Positions 8,583-15,803 of a stretch of DNA of 18,103 nt are shown piece after piece. Positions within the stretch are counted from its first letter, which is position 1, and the number at the start of each line of letters is the position of its first letter. Location of the stretch: positions 1 to 18,103 of the forward strand of contig CAMCEP010000022.1 of the NCBI GenBank assembly GCA_945873675.1, given 5' to 3'. Made by a program: the position numbers and the translations under genes. The stretch is from Asaia bogorensis. Lineage in GTDB: Bacteria > Pseudomonadota > Alphaproteobacteria > Acetobacterales > Acetobacteraceae. The notes under the pieces were generated by a model, which saw only the letters and a list, made by a program, of their open reading frames with translations, had not been told where the DNA came from and made no database searches.

Positions 8583-8600
8583 ATGATAGTTTGAAGAAAG
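8583..8600 (-). promoter_or_regulatory. Pho-box-like site upstream of the phosphoester uptake operon
   Basis: On the minus strand the site reads CTTTCTTCAAACTATCAT. It matches 14 of 18 positions of the E. coli Pho-box consensus as I recall it (two CTGTCAT-type repeats 11 bp apart). It ends 66 nt before the GTG start of the ATPase gene. It shares 14 of 18 bases with a site at nearly the same distance before phnD. PhoB binding is an inference; no convincing -10 box could be assigned. Confidence 0.4.
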
Positions 8601-8731
8601 CTAGTTTGGCTGGGGTGAGGGCGGCTTGCAGGCCGATTGAATTTTCTCGACTCAACGGAGTAGGAAAGTTACTAAAAGTGCAATGTAATCAGGATACTGC
8701 TAGTCATATAATACCCGAGCTTTTCGTCGCT

Positions 8732-9130
8732 TCACATGTGGGGGATGAGCTCCGCTAGGTTGCCGCCATGGCTACGGCCAGGCACGCCGCGCACGATAGC
8801 GGTGAGGGCGGCGACAAGGTCGGCTGGCGGTTCCATTGGTGCGGGTGCGCCATCGCGGGCCGGATAATCATCATCGGTCAGGAACACCATAAACCGCGCC
8901 ATGGACCCATCGCCCAGCGCGCCACCTTCCAGCGCCGTCCAGAATGGTCCAGGCACAGTGACGCCCCAGAGGCACGCGCAGGGCTGTTCAATCGTGACAC
9001 GCGGCTTGGTTTTCTGGTCCGCGTATTCCGTGCCGATGTATGGCTCAGCCGCCGAGGTGTAGAGCTTGGTCAATTCAGCCCTGTTGGCTGCTTTGTGTAT
9101 CGGCGCACGCGGCTTCAAAACGGCCTTCAA
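8732..9130 (-). pseudogene. Fragment of a DUF3987-type (phage/plasmid primase-like) protein
   Basis: About 132 residues remain. The core CLWGVTVPGPFWTALEGG followed by DGSMARFMVFLTDDDYP is what I recognise as the central part of DUF3987 proteins, which accompany primase or helicase functions on phages and mobile elements. LTKLYTSAAEPYIGTEYADQ lies before it, as in full-length members. Those proteins are several hundred residues long, so both ends are missing here. The only start is a TTG at 9130, two codons after a stop, with no clear ribosome site. The right end meets the decayed plus-strand gene at about 9126, suggesting a deletion or recombination junction. I treat it as a remnant, not a working gene. 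Confidence 0.65.
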
Positions 9131-10004
9131 CCTCTACGCTGGCGTCCTGCTATTGGCTAAGGAAGTGCTCCGCCAATTATCACCATCAGGGTCGAATGTT
9201 GTCCTGAATTTCCTAAAGATGAGGGAGGTAAAAGGCGCGGACGGAACCGTAATTAGTATTGGTGAAGGCAAGAGAACCATCGGTCGCGAAAAGATCGAAG
9301 AACGCTTTGCATAGAGGTGCATTGCTGTTGATCTTTCAAATCTAGGGCGGTTGGCTGAGATTAGAAATGACATCGAGCATCTACAAACAGAACAGCGGCC
9401 TTCCCTCATTAAAGAGGCGATCGCAGAAGCCAGGCCCATCATTCGTGATTTAATTGTCGTTGGCCTTAAGCTGGAACCGGCAACCGTGGTGGGGCAAGAG
9501 ACTTGAAGTGACCTACTCACGCTTGCCACATTGTACGACAATGAAAAGCACGCTTCTATCAGTAGCTTTGAAAAGAATTCCTGGGATAGCGAGAATTTTT
9601 GAAGAGGTCATTTGGATATTTTGCTGCCAAACTTGTGCGGTTTGCTTACGCCACAACAATAATGGAGACGCAACGAAAGCCATACAGCTTAAACTAAGTT
9701 GCTCGCATTATAGCGAGGAATCGGATTGCTAAGATGTAGTCAAAGAACCGCTGGATGCGCATTTTCAGTGGGAGCCCTATATGGCAATCAAGGACGGGGT
9801 GAGCCGCCACTGGATGACTGCCCCGAGTGTTCGCGGAGAACTTACGTAACTTCCGAGGATCAATGCCTAAATCCGGGCTGCGAATTCAGTCTGGAGGTAC
9901 GAAAATGCGCTGTGTGTCATTCTATCCTATCACTCGAGGTCTATCGCGACGGTGACGGCGCCTTTTGCAGCTACCATCAGAATATCATTACAAAAAATGA
10001 TTGA
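9126..10004 (+). pseudogene. Decayed gene: HEPN-like RNDIEH protein with C-terminal zinc ribbons
   Basis: No single frame is open, but conserved-looking protein can be read across frames. Frame 1 gives FNLYAGVLLLAKEVL, then a TAG at 9312, then VDLSNLGRLAEIRNDIEHL and LKLEPATVVGQET, a TGA at 9504 where Trp would fit, then SDLLTLATLYDNEKHASI. At a T run (9596-9600) the frame shifts to EEVIWIFCCQTC, with a TAA at 9730, then DVVKEPLDAHFQWEPYMAIKDG. At a G run (about 9796-9799) it shifts again to GEPPLDDCPECSRRTYV, ending CEFSLEVRKCAVC and CSYH, a cysteine-rich zinc-ribbon tail. Three stops and two frameshifts make it a pseudogene. The RNDIEH motif recalls the RN...H motif of HEPN domains. The N-terminus is cut off at the DUF3987 junction. 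I recall uncharacterised intact proteins of this layout, but the function is unknown. Confidence 0.72.
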
Positions 10005-10010
10005 TCGGCC

Positions 10011-10847
10011 ATGCCCGCCTTCACCCGCACTATCGGCATAGATTACTCAGGCGCGGAAACGCCCACCGCGAGCCTGAGGGGGCTGCGCGTTTACCTCGCC
10101 GAAGGCAACGCGACGCCGGTCGAAGTGCCCCCGCCACCCAGCCCGCGCAAATACTGGACCCGAAAGGGCATCGCCGCCTGGTTGGTGGAAATGCTCCGCG
10201 ATAGGCCACCCACGCTGGTCGGCATAGATTACGGCTTTTCCTTCCCGCTGCGGTATTTTGAAATCCATGGGCTGCTGCCTGAATGGCATCGGTTTCTTAA
10301 TGAATTCCAGCGCCACTGGCCAACGGATAATGATCACACCTATGTGGATTTTGTGCGCGATGGCTCGGCGGGCAATGGCGCCAAGCGCATGGGCAATGCC
10401 CGTTGGCGGAGGCTGACCGAAGAACGCGCCGGCGCCGCGAAATCCGTCTTTCATTTTGATGTGCAGGGTACCGTCGCCAAATCCACCCATGCGGGCATCC
10501 CCTGGCTGCGCTTCATCCGCCAGCAACTCGGCCCGCGCGTACATTTCTGGCCCTTTGACGGGTGGGAGATTCCGCAGGGTAAATCCGCCATTGCCGAGGT
10601 CTATCCCGCGCTCTGGAGCCACGCCTACCTCCGCGCCGACCGCACCGGCGATCAGCATGATGCCTTCTCCATCGCCGCCTGGCTTTCCCAGGCCAATCGG
10701 GATGGCAGCCTTGCAGGCTTCCTGCAACCAGACCTGGCGCCACAGGAAAAAGCCATCGCGCAGGTGGAGGGATGGATTTTGGGTGTTGGCGGTTCTTCCG
10801 CCCAATGGGGCAACTTGGCGACGGTGGAGGTTAAGGGCCACGCCTGA
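10011..10847 (+). CDS. Uncharacterised protein, possible DUF429-like RNase H fold
   Basis: A 278-residue cytoplasmic protein. Repeated beta-strand plus acidic motifs suggest an RNase H-like fold of the DUF429 kind: IGIDYSG (D11), LVGIDYGFSFP (D73), IAEVYPALWSHAY (E196) and DQHDAFSIAAWLSQ (D214 and D217). In DUF429 proteins similar 'ID', 'EVYP' and 'HDAxDA' patches occur, but the match here is by eye and distant. No membrane segment or signal peptide is seen. The ATG is seven bases after the stop of the decayed zinc-ribbon gene, with no strong ribosome site. Codon use is typical of the genome and unlike the AT-richer remnant before it. Function unknown. Confidence 0.75.
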   Translation: MPAFTRTIGIDYSGAETPTASLRGLRVYLAEGNATPVEVPPPPSPRKYWTRKGIAAWLVEMLRDRPPTLVGIDYGFSFPLRYFEIHGLLPEWHRFLNEFQRHWPTDNDHTYVDFVRDGSAGNGAKRMGNARWRRLTEERAGAAKSVFHFDVQGTVAKSTHAGIPWLRFIRQQLGPRVHFWPFDGWEIPQGKSAIAEVYPALWSHAYLRADRTGDQHDAFSIAAWLSQANRDGSLAGFLQPDLAPQEKAIAQVEGWILGVGGSSAQWGNLATVEVKGHA

Positions 10848-10918
10848 AGCGCTGGGCATCGCTTGATCGGATAGGCTGTGGCCGATAGCCTTTCCCCAAA
10901 ATCACCAAGGTCGGGGGA

Positions 10919-11917
10919 ATGGGCATGGCACTACCTGAAGCACTCAATGGCGCAGCCATCGGCCGTCGCGCGGTTCTGGCAAGCGGTGTTGCCTCGGCCT
11001 TCGCCGCGCGCGCTGCGCACGCGGAAACCTGGCCGAGCCGTCCGGTGCGCATCATGGTGCCCTTTGCCGCGGGCAGCCCGCTTGACCTGCCCGCCCGCGC
11101 CATCGCCGAGCAGCTTACGGAAGCGCTTGGCCGACCTGTCATCGTGGAAAACCGCGGCGGCGCTGGCGGGGCCGTGGGCACTCAGGCCGTGGTCGCGGCC
11201 AATGATCCGCATTTCATGATGCTGACGACCGGCGCAGTCGCGATCCACCCGGCGCTTGTCCGCAACCCAATTTTTGATCCCTTCCAGGATTTGAAGCCGA
11301 TCACGCTGGTGCTTGATTCCTCACTGGTGCTTGTGGTGAGGCAGGAAAGCCCGTTCACGGACCTCGCGGCGCTGCTGAGCTATGCGAAAAGCAATCCCGG
11401 CCGAGTCAGCTACGGCACCTCTGGCGTTGGCGCCACGACGCATTTGGCGAGTGCGCTTTTCGCACATCGTGCCGGCATTGAATTGCTGCATGTGCCGTTT
11501 CGCGGCAGCAGCCCGGCCACCACGGCGCTTTTGGCGGGTGACATTGATATGATGATCACCAGCACGAATGAGGGGATGCAGCATATCAGTGGCGGTCGCG
11601 TGCGCGCGCTTGGTGTGACCTCCACCGCCCCGCTGCCGATGCTGCCTGGCGTGTCACCGATTGCCGGCTTGGTGCCGGGCTATGAGGCTTCCATCTGGTA
11701 CGCGATGCTCGGCCCGCGCGCGATGTCGGACGCGGTGGTGGAGCGCCTTATCGCGGGCATGGCGCCGCTCAGGCAGGGTTCGCAATTGCAGGAAAGGCTG
11801 GCGGCAATAGGAGCGACGCTAAGGCTTGATGGCCCTGGGCCGCTCGCCGAACGGCTGCGCCAGGAAGTGCCGCAATGGCGCGAGTTGGGGCAGGCGAGTG
11901 GGCTTGTGCTGGATTGA
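10919..11917 (+). CDS. Tripartite tricarboxylate transporter (TctC/Bug) family solute-binding protein
   Basis: A periplasmic binding protein of 332 residues. GRRAVLASG at residues 15-23 is a twin-arginine-like signal with likely cleavage after AHA at 35. The mature start TWPSRPVRIMVPF is typical of TctC/Bug proteins. ENRGGAGGAVGTQAV (about 78-91), YGTSGVGATTHLA and HVPFRGSSPA are family blocks. The usual GGxxD motif reads AGSPLDLPAR here. Two starts are possible, ATG 10919 and ATG 10925, both behind an AAGG/GGGGGA sequence. There are no TctA or TctB genes nearby. Such orphans are common in Burkholderiales and Acetobacteraceae and may work with distant membrane parts or as sensors. The ligand, probably a carboxylate, is unknown. 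Confidence 0.92.
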   Translation: MGMALPEALNGAAIGRRAVLASGVASAFAARAAHAETWPSRPVRIMVPFAAGSPLDLPARAIAEQLTEALGRPVIVENRGGAGGAVGTQAVVAANDPHFMMLTTGAVAIHPALVRNPIFDPFQDLKPITLVLDSSLVLVVRQESPFTDLAALLSYAKSNPGRVSYGTSGVGATTHLASALFAHRAGIELLHVPFRGSSPATTALLAGDIDMMITSTNEGMQHISGGRVRALGVTSTAPLPMLPGVSPIAGLVPGYEASIWYAMLGPRAMSDAVVERLIAGMAPLRQGSQLQERLAAIGATLRLDGPGPLAERLRQEVPQWRELGQASGLVLD

Positions 11918-12457
11918 GAGCAAAAGCGGCGATCTGCGATATTTGAGGGCTCTGGCGGGGAGCGCAACCCAAACCTTGTAGTCCCCGATCAACTTTCTGA
12001 TTTCAGCCCCCACCGCCCCACCGCCCCACCGCTCCACCGCTCCACCGATCCATTTACCAACCGCGCTGCGCCGCAGCATAGTTAAAACCTTTTCAGATCA
12101 GAGCGTTAAACCTTGCTGGAAAAATCGGCCTATCTTCAACCTTTGGAGAAAATTCGCGGATTCGGAGAGAAAACGCGGGAATGTTCCGCTTGAGCACCCT
12201 CAAGTCTGCCAGAAAAAGCTTTGTTTTCATTGGGCTTTGGGTGGTTGCCTGGGGTACTAACCTGGTTCGGCTAGGTGGCAACTGGAGCAGCAGTGGCGTC
12301 AAAAAAGGCGAAACTCTCTGGGGGGAGGGGCCCTTGGGCGCCAGTTTGGCTTTGGCTTTAAGCGTCATACCGAGGCCACCTCAGTTGACCACAAACAACC
12401 ATAGAAATCGGGCGCAGCATGGGTTATGTATCTTATGCAATTTACGGAGGTCTTCCC
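11918..12457. other. 540-base non-coding stretch between tctC-like gene and toxin-antitoxin pair
   Basis: No convincing gene on either strand. It holds the 8-bp tandem repeat at 12011-12050, a short palindrome at 12065-12077 (GCTGCG-C-CGCAGC), an AT-richer part around 12080-12180, and at 12446-12450 the GGAGG ribosome site of the antitoxin gene. Open frames that cross it have low-complexity or arginine/proline-rich translations with no recognisable domain. Confidence 0.6.
12011..12050. repeat. Five-copy 8-bp tandem repeat (CACCGCYC)
   Basis: Five adjacent units read CACCGCCC, CACCGCCC, CACCGCTC, CACCGCTC and CACCGATC. The unit length is not a multiple of three, and no gene crosses it convincingly. 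It lies in the AT- and GC-mixed spacer after the TctC-type gene. It could vary in copy number between strains. Confidence 0.85.
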
Positions 12458-12724
12458 ATGTCCGAGCCCATGCTCAAAGTTGCCGCTGCAGAAGCCCAAC
12501 GAAATTTCGGCCTCTACCAGGACAAGGCCTTGGTCCAACCTGTCGCTATCACTCGTAATGGCCGGCCACGGACGGTCATGATCTCCATTGAGGAATATGA
12601 GCGCCTAAAGCGGCGGGACCGCCAGGTGATGCGGAGTGAAGACATGCCGCAGGAGCTCGCCGACGCTATCCTTCAGGCTGAACCGTCAGAGGAAAGCACG
12701 CGCTACGATCATGAAGTCCGCTAG
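12458..12724 (+). CDS. Phd/YefM family antitoxin
   Basis: An 88-residue type II antitoxin of the prevent-host-death family, which binds its own promoter through the N-terminal domain and neutralises the toxin through the C-terminal tail. Family pattern: VAAAEAQRNFGLYQDKAL (residues 8-25), PVAITRNGRPRTV (28-40) and ISIEEYERLKRRD (42-54). The acidic, probably flexible tail EDMPQELADAILQAEPSEES would hold the toxin. I chose ATG 12458 because ACGGAGG lies seven bases before it; an ATG at 12419 would add 13 unlikely residues. The 3' end overlaps the toxin gene by 14 bases, a normal arrangement for a toxin-antitoxin operon. Confidence 0.9.
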   Translation: MSEPMLKVAAAEAQRNFGLYQDKALVQPVAITRNGRPRTVMISIEEYERLKRRDRQVMRSEDMPQELADAILQAEPSEESTRYDHEVR

Positions 12725-13154
12725 ACCGGTGCTTCCGGCTGTCGGCGATGTCATCCGTTATGCCTATCTCTGGAGCCATGAGAGTGGGGCCGGGCGCGAG
12801 GAAGGTACCAAGGATCGTCCTGCCGCTATTGTTGCGCTGCTGCGCGGGGATGATGGTCGTGACGAAGTTGTGGTTTTCCCGATCACCTCCTCGCCCCCGA
12901 CTGACGCTGCTGCCGGTGTTGAGATACCGGCGGCGACACGCGATAGGCTTGGACTACAGAATGGACCCTGTTGGGTGATCGTGACTGAGGTGAACATCTT
13001 TGTCTGGCCTGGCCCGGATCTGCGCCGTCCAGAGAACGCCAATGATGGCTTCGTTTACGGTAGTTTGCCGCATGCACTGATGCTGAGAATCAAGCAAAGC
13101 TTCGCCGCGTGGCGCGCGTGTGGGCGTGTGCGCGCAATCCGGCGTAGTGAGTAA
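12711..13154 (+). CDS. PemK/MazF-like toxin (putative endoribonuclease)
   Basis: A 147-residue protein placed as the toxin of the pair, overlapping the antitoxin gene by 14 bases. VGDVIRYAYLW at 11-21 opens the beta-barrel; EEGTKDRPAAIVALL (30-44) carries R36 and FPITSSPP (56-63) carries T59, in the positions where MazF/PemK proteins have their catalytic Arg and Thr/Ser. WVIVTEVNIFVWPGPDLR (88-105) is a further conserved block of this long subgroup, which is bigger than classic MazF (about 110 residues). Start: the ATG at 12711 gives MKSARPVLPAVGD; an upstream ATG at 12636 would overlap the antitoxin far more. An mRNA-cleaving activity is inferred from the family. Pairing with Phd rather than MazE is not rare. 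Confidence 0.8.
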   Translation: MKSARPVLPAVGDVIRYAYLWSHESGAGREEGTKDRPAAIVALLRGDDGRDEVVVFPITSSPPTDAAAGVEIPAATRDRLGLQNGPCWVIVTEVNIFVWPGPDLRRPENANDGFVYGSLPHALMLRIKQSFAAWRACGRVRAIRRSE

Positions 13155-13369
13155 GGCCCTTTTCATTGAGACGCCCCTAGATGGTTCTCCGAGACAATGG
13201 AATGCGTAACTCTGGAATTGATGAACTAGCTCAGTAGCCGACGCACGGCACAGCGATTGGGTAGGTCTCATGCGCTGAATTGGGCGCGCGCCACTATGCG
13301 TCATTGGATTAATGGGGGGCGATGGCAGCGTAACTCAAATGCAGCAGCCGCCTACAAACCCGGACGAAA

Positions 13370-14031
13370 TCATCCCATGCGCCGCGCGCGCCCTTTAATC
13401 CTCGCAAGCCCTGCGGCCACCAGCTCTACCTCCGGCCGCATGCCAAGCTCCTCGGCGATGTCATCCTTGCCAAGTTTGGCAAGTGACGAGGCAACGAAGG
13501 AATGGCAAAACACGAAGGGATAGCCGCCAAAGGCAAAGGCATCCGGTTCACCGCGCCGATCCAGCAGCGCAATGGCCTCGCGCAGGACTTTCACTGCCTC
13601 CCGATAGGCGCCGACCGCCTGAAGGATGATGCCGCGTCGATAAAGGCCAAGCGCCTTGGTCAGATCGGCTTCGCCGGCTGAAGCGATCGCCATCGCGCTA
13701 TCGGCAGCTGCTGCGGCAAGCCGATGCTGGGCGCTCTGCCAGTACCAGCCCGAGAGCAGCAATCCGGCACGCATCTGGCGTGGCTTGTCGCCGACCCCCT
13801 CGGCAATCCTGGCGGCCTCTTCCAGGCGCGACGGTATCGCGCATGCTCTCCCATAATGAATAGGGCGTTACGGATTTCAATGTTGAGATCCGCTTCTGCC
13901 GCGGCGCGATCCGGTCCCTCCGGCAGCCGGCGCAGCGCATCAAGCGCGCGACTGTAATGGCCAATCGCCTCCCGGTTCGCGGACCGCGCTGCGGCGCGCA
14001 GGCCGGCTTTGCGTCCGTAAGCATCCGCGCG
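13370..14031 (-). pseudogene. Frameshifted remnant of a TPR protein (adenylate cyclase/ATPase-type C-terminal repeats)
   Basis: Two frames together give a helical repeat protein. The upstream part, just after a TGA at 14034-14032, reads YGRKAGLRAAARSANREAI and HYSRALDALRRLPEGPDRA, ending at NALFIMGEHARYR. Around 13824-13840 the frame shifts to RLEEAARIAEGVGDKPRQ and continues to 13370 with LYRRGIILQAVGAYREAVKV and SFVASSLAKLGKDD. The pattern 'RSANREAI..YSRALDALRRLPEGPDR' is what I know from the C-terminal TPR regions of long class III adenylate cyclase or AAA-ATPase regulators. The catalytic and ATPase parts are absent, and the C-terminal end is shorter than in such proteins. It lies just downstream of phnE and closes the decayed island. 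Some part could still be translated from the ATG at 13774, but I judge it non-functional. Confidence 0.6.
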
Positions 14032-14083
14032 TCATCGGAGTTCGGCGTTTGGTCCAAGCCCCGATCTAACGCGACCCTTTCGC

Positions 14084-14920
14084 TTACCCCTTGGATGAAC
14101 CTATCAAACGCGCGCGCAGCAGGCGTGATAGCGCATCAATACATGCAACCGTGATCAGAACCATGATCACAATCAGCGCTACCTCTCGCCAGGCGTTGAT
14201 CATCATGCGGTCCATCAGGAAGAAACCTATGCCGCCTGCGCCAACAACGCCAAGAATGGTGGCAGATCGCAAATTGGATTCGAGAAAATATAGGCTATTG
14301 CCAAGGAATACCGGCATCACTTGCGGCAGCACGCCGAAGCCGATGGTTTGCGCGCTATCTGCGCCGGTGGCGCGCACCCCCTTCACCTGTTCGCGATCAG
14401 TGTTCTCCATCGCTTCAGCATATAATTTGGTGAGCACGCCGATATCATTCACGGCGATGGCAAGGATGCCGGCGAAAGGCCCAAGACCGACCACGCTCAC
14501 GAAAAAAATTGCCCAGACTAGGCTGTCTATCCCGCGCACCACATCGCTGGAACGGCGGACCAGAAAGCGCACCGGCCCTAAAGGCATGATATTCCGAGCG
14601 CCCATCATGGCCAGGGGAATGGCTATCACCGATGCGACAAGCGTACCAAGAAACGCCATCGCCAAGGTTTCGCCAATAGCGCGGATGTATTCCCACACAT
14701 GCTCAGTGACCGCTGGCGGCATCATCAGCATGAAAACCTTACCGAGCTGCCCAATACCATCAATCAAGCGCATGGGTGTTACTTCCAAGGCATGGAGGCC
14801 CCAAAGAAAAAGCCCAAGACCCAGAAGGATCGCCACGGCACGGCGCCACAACGCAAGGCCGCGTGGCGGAAAAGCATCTGGGCATCGATCGCGCCAGCTT
14901 TTGCGATGAACACTACTCAT
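14084..14920 (-). CDS. phnE: Phosphonate ABC transporter permease PhnE, second copy
   Basis: An inner-membrane permease of about 278 residues, the last gene of the phn operon. GVRATGADSAQTIGFGVLPQ (about 181-200) is the ATPase-contact loop and VGAGGIG (226-232) a hallmark of PhnE. Helices are visible near residues 25-45 and through the C-terminal part. The ATG at 14920 overlaps the stop of the first phnE in an ATGA arrangement, which suggests translational coupling; an ATG at 14971 would give a 55-base overlap and an arginine- and cysteine-rich leader that I do not believe. It is a diverged paralogue of the adjacent phnE, so the pore is probably a heterodimer. Confidence 0.9.
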   Translation of the reverse strand: MSSVHRKSWRDRCPDAFPPRGLALWRRAVAILLGLGLFLWGLHALEVTPMRLIDGIGQLGKVFMLMMPPAVTEHVWEYIRAIGETLAMAFLGTLVASVIAIPLAMMGARNIMPLGPVRFLVRRSSDVVRGIDSLVWAIFFVSVVGLGPFAGILAIAVNDIGVLTKLYAEAMENTDREQVKGVRATGADSAQTIGFGVLPQVMPVFLGNSLYFLESNLRSATILGVVGAGGIGFFLMDRMMINAWREVALIVIMVLITVACIDALSRLLRARLIGSSKG

Positions 14921-15801
14921 AACGCGCGCAAGCTTTCCTGGCCAATGACACGCCCGCGCAGCCAACCGCAAATCGCATCAATCAGCATCACCGCGGCGAT
15001 TAGCATCAGGGCTATGGCAGAGATATCTGTATGGTCGAAATTCTTGATGGCACGATAGAGATCCTGCCCAATGCCGCCGGCACCAACAAAACCAAGAATC
15101 GAAGCGGCGCGTACATTGATTTCAAGGCGCAGCAGCCCATAGGAAAGGTAATCCGGCGCCAATTGCGGCGTGGCCCCATAGACCATGGTCTGCGCCCAAC
15201 TGGCACCTGTGGCGCGCACGCCGCGCAAGGGTTCTGGGTCAATGTTCTCCGCGACGTCGCCGAATAACTTGCCCAAGGCACCGAAGGAATGCAGCCCAAT
15301 CGCGAGCACACCGGCAAGCGGGCCGATACCGAAGGCAAAGACAAATAGTACGGCGAAGACCAACTCCGGCACCGTGCGCGCAACCTCCAAGGTACGGCGC
15401 GCTGCCACAGCAACCCAGGGCGCCGGGCTTAGGTTACGTGCGGCAAGAAATGAGAAAACATAAGCAAGCACCACGCCAAACATGGTCGCATAAAGCGCGA
15501 TCAGCAGCGTTTGCCAAAGTGAAGCAAGCCAATGCCAGCCATTCCAATACCAATAGGCAAGATCATCCCACAATGTTGCCCAGGCCAGTTCCGGCACCAT
15601 GCGCCCGAAATAGGACCCAAAACGCGGCAACCTCTCCCACAGCAACTTCAGACTAACCTCTCCAAGCCAGGCTGAAATGGCGGTCAGTACAATCAGTATG
15701 GCAATACCAAACAGCCATTGCTGGCGTCTTGCGCGCTTATGCTTTGCCCAAGCTTCAGCAAAGCGGGTCCGCGCCGCAGAATGAGGTACTGCATGCGCCA
15801 T
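14917..15801 (-). CDS. phnE: Phosphonate ABC transporter permease PhnE, first copy
   Basis: An inner-membrane permease of about 294 residues. GVRATGASWAQTMVYGATPQ (about 194-213) is the coupling loop; VGAGGIGQDL (239-248) is the PhnE hallmark. It has a basic N-terminus (KHKRARRQQW) before the first helix. Starts: ATG 15801, or a TTG at 15807 overlapping the phnC stop as TTGA, with GAAG upstream; I report the ATG. It stands between phnC and a second phnE. Substrates of such transporters include phosphonates, phosphite and hypophosphite. No C-P lyase or other phosphonate-degrading gene is visible next to it. Confidence 0.91.
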   Translation of the reverse strand: MAHAVPHSAARTRFAEAWAKHKRARRQQWLFGIAILIVLTAISAWLGEVSLKLLWERLPRFGSYFGRMVPELAWATLWDDLAYWYWNGWHWLASLWQTLLIALYATMFGVVLAYVFSFLAARNLSPAPWVAVAARRTLEVARTVPELVFAVLFVFAFGIGPLAGVLAIGLHSFGALGKLFGDVAENIDPEPLRGVRATGASWAQTMVYGATPQLAPDYLSYGLLRLEINVRAASILGFVGAGGIGQDLYRAIKNFDHTDISAIALMLIAAVMLIDAICGWLRGRVIGQESLRAL

Positions 15802-15803
15802 GT

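Noticed and set aside
9134..9541. Minus-strand frame of 135 codons opposite the decayed RNDIEH gene
   Set aside because: The plus strand reads as conserved-looking protein across frames; the minus translation is Ser/Arg-rich without motif.
10047..10859. Minus-strand frame of 270 codons opposite the DUF429-like gene
   Set aside because: Shadow of the plus-strand gene: Gly/Arg-rich translation without domain and no good start. The plus strand has the ordered acidic motifs.
12093..12558. Overlapping frames on both strands in the spacer before the antitoxin (12093-12368 minus, 12181-12558 plus)
   Set aside because: No domain, odd composition, no ribosome site; the plus frame runs into the antitoxin gene in another frame.
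13215..13290. tRNA-like stretch (AACTAGCTCAGTAGC resembling a D-arm)
   Set aside because: No matching acceptor stem, anticodon arm or TTCRA-type T-loop could be paired.
14091..14909. Plus-strand frame of 272 codons opposite the second phnE
   Set aside because: Antisense to a clear PhnE with its hallmark motifs; the translation is Arg/Ser/Thr-rich.
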